Source: Crocodylus rhombifer (Eukaryota > Chordata > Crocodylia > Crocodylidae). From it: DNA of 64,000 bases. The position numbers and the translations under genes were made by a program. Positions 60,012 to 64,000 of this stretch are shown piece by piece. The stretch covers positions 62,001 to 126,000 of the forward strand of contig JAVSML010000029.1 in assembly GCA_038503035.1 (NCBI GenBank), read 5' to 3'. The first letter of the stretch is position 1. Each line of letters starts with the position of its first letter. The notes beneath the pieces are model-generated. The model was not told the origin of the DNA. It ran no database searches and was given only the letters and a program-made list of their open reading frames with translations.

Positions 60012-60640
60012 ATCACATAGATTCATAGACTGTCAGTCTGGAAGGGACCTCAGAAGATCATTGAGTCCAGCCCCCCTTCCCCAAGCAGGAAAGACAACTG
60101 GGGTCAGGTGACCCCAGCAAGGTGACCGTCCAATCTCCTCTTGACGATTTCTAGGGTAGGTGATTTCACCACCTTTGGAGGGAGCTTATTTGACAGCAGG
60201 CACAATTGGTGGACTCAGAGCGGTGGGACAGTGTAGTGTTCCACAGGAGCAAGGGGTGGGGGTTTGTAGTCGGCCGGCGGGGTGGATAGGACTTGAAGCC
60301 AGCTGGGAGCAGGGGGTTTGCAGCCTCCCTGCTACCAGCCGCAGTAACTGGCCAGCTGCAAACTCCCCTCCACCCCCAACTCCTGGCTGGCTGCAAACCC
60401 CACCCTACTCCTGGCCAGCTTCAAACCCACCCCACCCTGCCCCACTGCTGTGGGACTCTCCATCACCCCACCAGTCTGAGTTCACCAGCCACACCTGTCC
60501 CACAGTCTGGACAACGTAGCTGTAAAGAAGTTTTTCCTAATGTTGAGCCTGAAACCATCTTCTAGGAGTTTCTGACCATTACTCCTGGTTTTCTGCAAGG
60601 GTGCCCTAGTGAATTCACTGAGCCCTTGATGTATGTCCCT
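60012..60640 (-). mobile_element. CR1 LINE 3' end, antisense, split by a MITE
   Basis: The left part (60012-60196) has the tail CATAGATTCATAGACTGTCA and the 3' untranslated region; the right part (60498-60640) continues the C-terminus in reverse. Removing 60197-60497 restores the expected CR1 order around GGGAGCTTATTTGACAG and GTCTGGACAACGTAGCTGTA. It abuts the tail of the next CR1. Confidence 0.85.
60197..60497. mobile_element. hAT-like MITE nested in CR1 (301 bp)
   Basis: The left end is CAGGCACAATTGGTGGACTC. The right end, reverse-complemented, is CAGGTGTGGCTGGTGAACTC; the similarity continues through CAGAGCGGTGGG against CAGACTGGTGGG. The flanking 8-mers TTTGACAG and TCCCACAG match at 5 of 8. 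The interior is GC-rich, built on imperfect GGCCAGCTGCAAACCCC-like units. Being inside a CR1, it is younger than that CR1. Confidence 0.65.
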
Positions 60641-60641
60641 G

Positions 60642-62640
60642 ATCATAGAATCATAGAATCATGAGTCAGAAGGGACCTAGACAGATCATCGAGTCCGACC
60701 CCCCGCCATGGGCAGGAATGAGCACTGGGGGTGGGAAGGGTCATAAGACCCCAGCCAGGTGCCTATCCAGTCTCCTCTTGAAGATTTCCAGGGAAGGTGA
60801 GAGCACCACCTCTCTGGGAAGCCTATTCCAGGCTCTGGCCACCTGTACAGTGAAGTAGTTCTTCCTAATATCTAACCTAAACCTATCCTGCCTCAGCTTG
60901 TGGCCCTTGTCCCTAGTGAACTGATGTAGCAGTAAGCTGCTACCAAGTCCCTCTTTTCAGGCTGAAGAGTCCGAGGTCCCTCAGCCTTTCCTTGTATGGC
61001 TTGCTGTACAAGTCTCTGATCATATGGACTTCTCTGGACTCCCTCAAGCTTTACTATGCCCTTGGTAAAGTGCGGCGCCCAGGACTGGATGCAGTATTCC
61101 AGCTGTGGTCTCACCAAGGCTGAGTAGAGTGGAAGAATCACTTCCTTGGTTTTGCTAGAGATGCATCAATTAATGCATGCCAGAGTATTATTTGACCCTT
61201 TGACTACGGTGTCGCACTGCAGGCTCATGTTCATACTGTGGTCTATTATTACCCCCAGATCCCTTTCATTCATAGGGCTGGTCAGATTGGCATTGCCAAG
61301 CCTGTAGACGTGTAGGGGATTGTTCATTCCCAGGTGGAGCACTTTACATTTCTCAATGGTGAGAAATGAACCTGGTTCTGATCCACCCTACTTGCCAGCC
61401 TGTCTAGGTCCACATGTATCTCCAGCTTGTCTTCAAGCATGACGATGCTTCCCCATAACTTGGTGTCATCTATAAATTTGGTGTTGTCTGTGAACTTGGC
61501 CACTGAGCTTTTCACCCCTACATCCAAATAATCGATGAAGATGTTGAATAGCACTGGACCAAGCACTGACCCCTGAGAGAGACCACTGGCCACTTCTCAC
61601 CAAGATGGCACAGAGCCGTTCATTAGGACTCTCTGGGTCCTACCCCACACCCAGCTTTGTACCCACCTAACTGTTAAGCCCACAGTTAAGCCTACAATCC
61701 TCCAATGTTGTCATGAGATTGGAGGTTTTACCAGATCAAAAGCTTTTTGGAAATCAAGTCATACAATGTCCACCTCCTCTCTCTTATCCACGTGGCAAGC
61801 TACCTGATCATAAAAAGAGGTTGGTAAGACAAGACCTGCCTGCAATGAAGCCAAGCTGGCTGCCATTCAAGTCCTACCTTCTGCAAGCCTATCACAAATG
61901 GACTCCTTAATTTATTTTTCCAGGATTTTCCTTGGGATAAAAGTTAGACTACTTGGCCTATAGTTACCTGAGTCCTCCCTTCTCCCCTTCTTGAAGATGG
62001 GAACAACATTGGCCCTCTTCCACTCCTCAGGGACCTCTCCAGAGCTCCACAAGTTTTGGAAGAGTTTCTCCAGGGGTTCCATGAAGACTTTGGCCAGCTC
62101 CTTCAGCACTCTCAGATGACTTTCATCTGGTCCTGCTGACTTATATAAAAGTCTAATTTTTTTAACTGATCATACACCAGTTCTACAGCAATAGTAGGAA
62201 GGTGGTCATTCTTACCCTGCTCATTCTGTACCCTATCTGGCATGATTTTCCTCTTGGCCTGGTGAAAGAGTGAAGTAAAGTAGTCATTCAGGAGTTCAGT
62301 TTTCTCCTGAGTGCCAGTAACCAGCTGTCCTGAGTTGTTAAGCAATGGCTCCACACTCCCATTTGTTTTCCTCCTGTTCCCTATGTACCTAAAGGAGGAC
62401 TTGTTGTTGCCCTTGATTCCTGTTGCTAATTTTAATTTAGCCTCTGCCTCAGACTTTCTAATCTGTTCCCTACAAGTGCAGGCCATTGTTGTATAGTCCT
62501 CCTTCAGGCATGTCCCAAGCTTCCATTGTCTGTATGCCTATTTCTATTTTCTAAAGAGGACCATGATTTCTCTGTTTAGCCAAAAGGGCTTCCTAGACCT
62601 TGTAAAGGGCTTCCTGGCCCTACATGTAGTAGTTTAGAGA
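60642..62640 (-). mobile_element. CR1 LINE, 5'-truncated, antisense (2.0 kb)
   Basis: The 3' tail at the left is repeated CATAGAAT units. On minus, pieces include LYSALVRPQLEYCIQSWAPH (60893-61141), GSVLGPVLFNIFIDYLDVGV (61324-61593), VPEEWKRANVVPIFKKGRRE (61912-62109) and FRYIGNRRKTNGSVEPLLNN (62112-62486). Around 62110-62150 a frame-shifted reading KSAGPDESHLRVLKELA preserves the block missing from the 55-kb copy. Between 61600 and 61910 the frames are heavily broken. Homology fades near 62640. Confidence 0.9.
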
Positions 62641-63438
62641 TGCAATGGATTCTCCACTGTATGGATCCTCCAGCCTTTGCCCTCCCTCCAGGAGGAGCTG
62701 GATGCCAATTAGCTGAAGTTGTCACTGAGGAAAAATCCTATACTTCTTCCATGGCTTTTGGACCAAGGATGTGTGCACTTGAATAGTAAAGTCTCCTTTT
62801 TTGCCATTTACAATTACTCAGATCAGTAACTCAGGCTGGCACAGGGCCAATAGCATTGCATATGGTTCCATTTTAGAGTCAACACATACATATTTTATTA
62901 ATATGCTACTTTCCTATCCTGAGGAATACCTATGAATGAACACCAGTGTGACTTCAGATCCATGCAATTACCCCATTTTTATTATTGGTTTTATTGTAGT
63001 GCTAGGAGTTATAATAATTGACCAGGGTCTCTCTGTGCTAGGCATTGTTCAAAGAGAGAACACAAAAAACATCCCTGCCTCAAAAAGGGTATAAGATAAA
63101 TAATAAACAGACAGATGTAGTTAGATTAGGTAGTACTAAGAAATAATGAGCAAATATGAATAGGCAGTTTGTGTGTCTGGAACTGTGTCAGCAAGAACTG
63201 GAATTATCTTCATCCAACATTTTTGAAGGAATACATCAAAGGTTGTACATCAAGCATAACACACTAATGAGAGTAACTCCCTTAGTCGCTACACTCCCTT
63301 CAGTCCCTTTGAATATGAAGGTGATTCCAAGTTGTCTAGTGCCAAATACCCCGATTGTGCTCCACAATTTATCATTCATAATAATAAATAGAGCTTTCCT
63401 TCACATTGTCACCAGGACTAGACCAACAGCTGACAACA
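62641..63438. repeat. Old interspersed repeat within unassigned DNA
   Basis: 62985-63125 (GACCAGGGTCTCTCTGTGCT, then AGGCATTGTTCAAAG, then AAAACATCCCTGCCTCAAAA and a GTATAAGATAAATAATAAAC phrase) follows the order of an ancient sauropsid repeat also seen at 21135-21295. The class is uncertain. The rest shows nothing recognisable. Confidence 0.4.
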
Positions 63439-64000
63439 CAGAATCATAGAAAGTTAGGGTAGGAAGGGACCTCAGGAGGTCATCTAGTCTAACCTCCAGC
63501 TCAAAGCAGGACCATCCCCAACTAAATCATCCCAGCCAAAGTTCTGTCCATCCAGGTCTCGAAAAGCTTTAAGGATGGAGATTTCACCACCTCTCTGGGT
63601 AACCTATTGCAGTGTTTTACTACCCTCCTAGTGAGAAAATTCTTCCTAATATCTAACTGAAACTTGAGACTGTTGCTCCTTGTTCTCTCATCTGCCACCA
63701 CAGAGAACAGTCTAGCTCCATCTTCTTTCAAACCCCACTTCAGGTAGTTGAAGGCTCCTATTAAGTCCCCTCTCAGTCTCCTCTTTTCTAGATTAAATAA
63801 GACCAGTTCCTCAGTCTTTCCTCATAATTGTCCCCCAACCCCATCACCATTTTTGTTGCTCTCTGCTGGTTTCTCTCCAATTTGTCCACATCCTTTCTGT
63901 AGTGGGGCCCCCAAAACTGAACACAGTACTCCAGATGTGGCCTCATCGGTGTTGAATAGAGGAGAATAATGACCAGGAATCCTGGTTTTCTCTGATAAAA
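63439..64000 (-). mobile_element. CR1 LINE, antisense, runs off the window
   Basis: The tail CAGAATCATAGAAAGTTAGG is at the left. The minus strand 63522-63731 shows the C-terminus ([40 protein letters not shown]). The region to 64000 corresponds to the LEYxVQF segment in reverse. It is of the same subfamily as 57829-58765. The 5' limit is outside the window. Confidence 0.85.

Overview
This is a piece of vertebrate nuclear genome, mostly AT-rich non-coding DNA packed with transposable-element remnants. The content points to a sauropsid, and a crocodilian or turtle fits best. There are many CR1 LINE fragments of several subfamilies, all 5'-truncated where both ends can be seen. There are abundant PIF/Harbinger-like and hAT-like DNA elements, old MIR-type SINE tails, and no recognisable LTR retrovirus. 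The species call is inference. I found no convincing host protein-coding exon, functional tRNA or rRNA gene, CRISPR array or operon. Nearly all open frames are short and random. The exceptions are open frames inside CR1 and decayed transposase genes.

Layout. 0-2.2 kb: a Harbinger-like non-autonomous element (138-1471, TAA target duplication) that split an older retroelement 3' end, then a tRNA-like foldback repeat and a CR1 3' end. 2.2-7.9 kb: a small DNA element, a 1.3-kb antisense CR1 and a G-rich MITE. 7.9-25.8 kb: mostly unassigned AT-rich DNA with hairpins at 11.6, 13.0, 16.1-16.3 and 18.1 kb, a dead hAT transposase tail near 15 kb, MIR tails near 17.6 kb and a DNA element at 20.5 kb. 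25.8-27.3 kb: a 1.5-kb Harbinger-like element. 30-34.1 kb: two hAT-like MITEs, one with a 7/8 matching 8-bp target duplication. 34.2-35.9 kb: a CR1 inside a Harbinger-like MITE. 37.4-43.9 kb: a 6.5-kb dead Harbinger carrying a SANT/Myb-like gene (+) and a transposase gene (-), broken by three CR1 insertions. 45-54 kb: further DNA elements, including a second copy of the 138-1471 family at 47957-48877, and a 116-bp near-perfect hairpin at 53.5 kb. 55-64 kb: a CR1 cluster with an almost uninterrupted endonuclease/reverse transcriptase frame at 55-57.6 kb, and four antisense CR1s, one carrying a nested hAT-like MITE.

No set of genes here works together. The biology is a layered record of transposition: DNA elements entering retroelements and the reverse. 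The most notable points are the long inverted repeats (53443-53558, 16081-16299, 13004-13088), the two-gene Harbinger, the nearly open CR1 whose catalytic motif reads FAND instead of FADD, and several MITE families whose ends and target duplications can be read directly. I did not find a clear new functional system.
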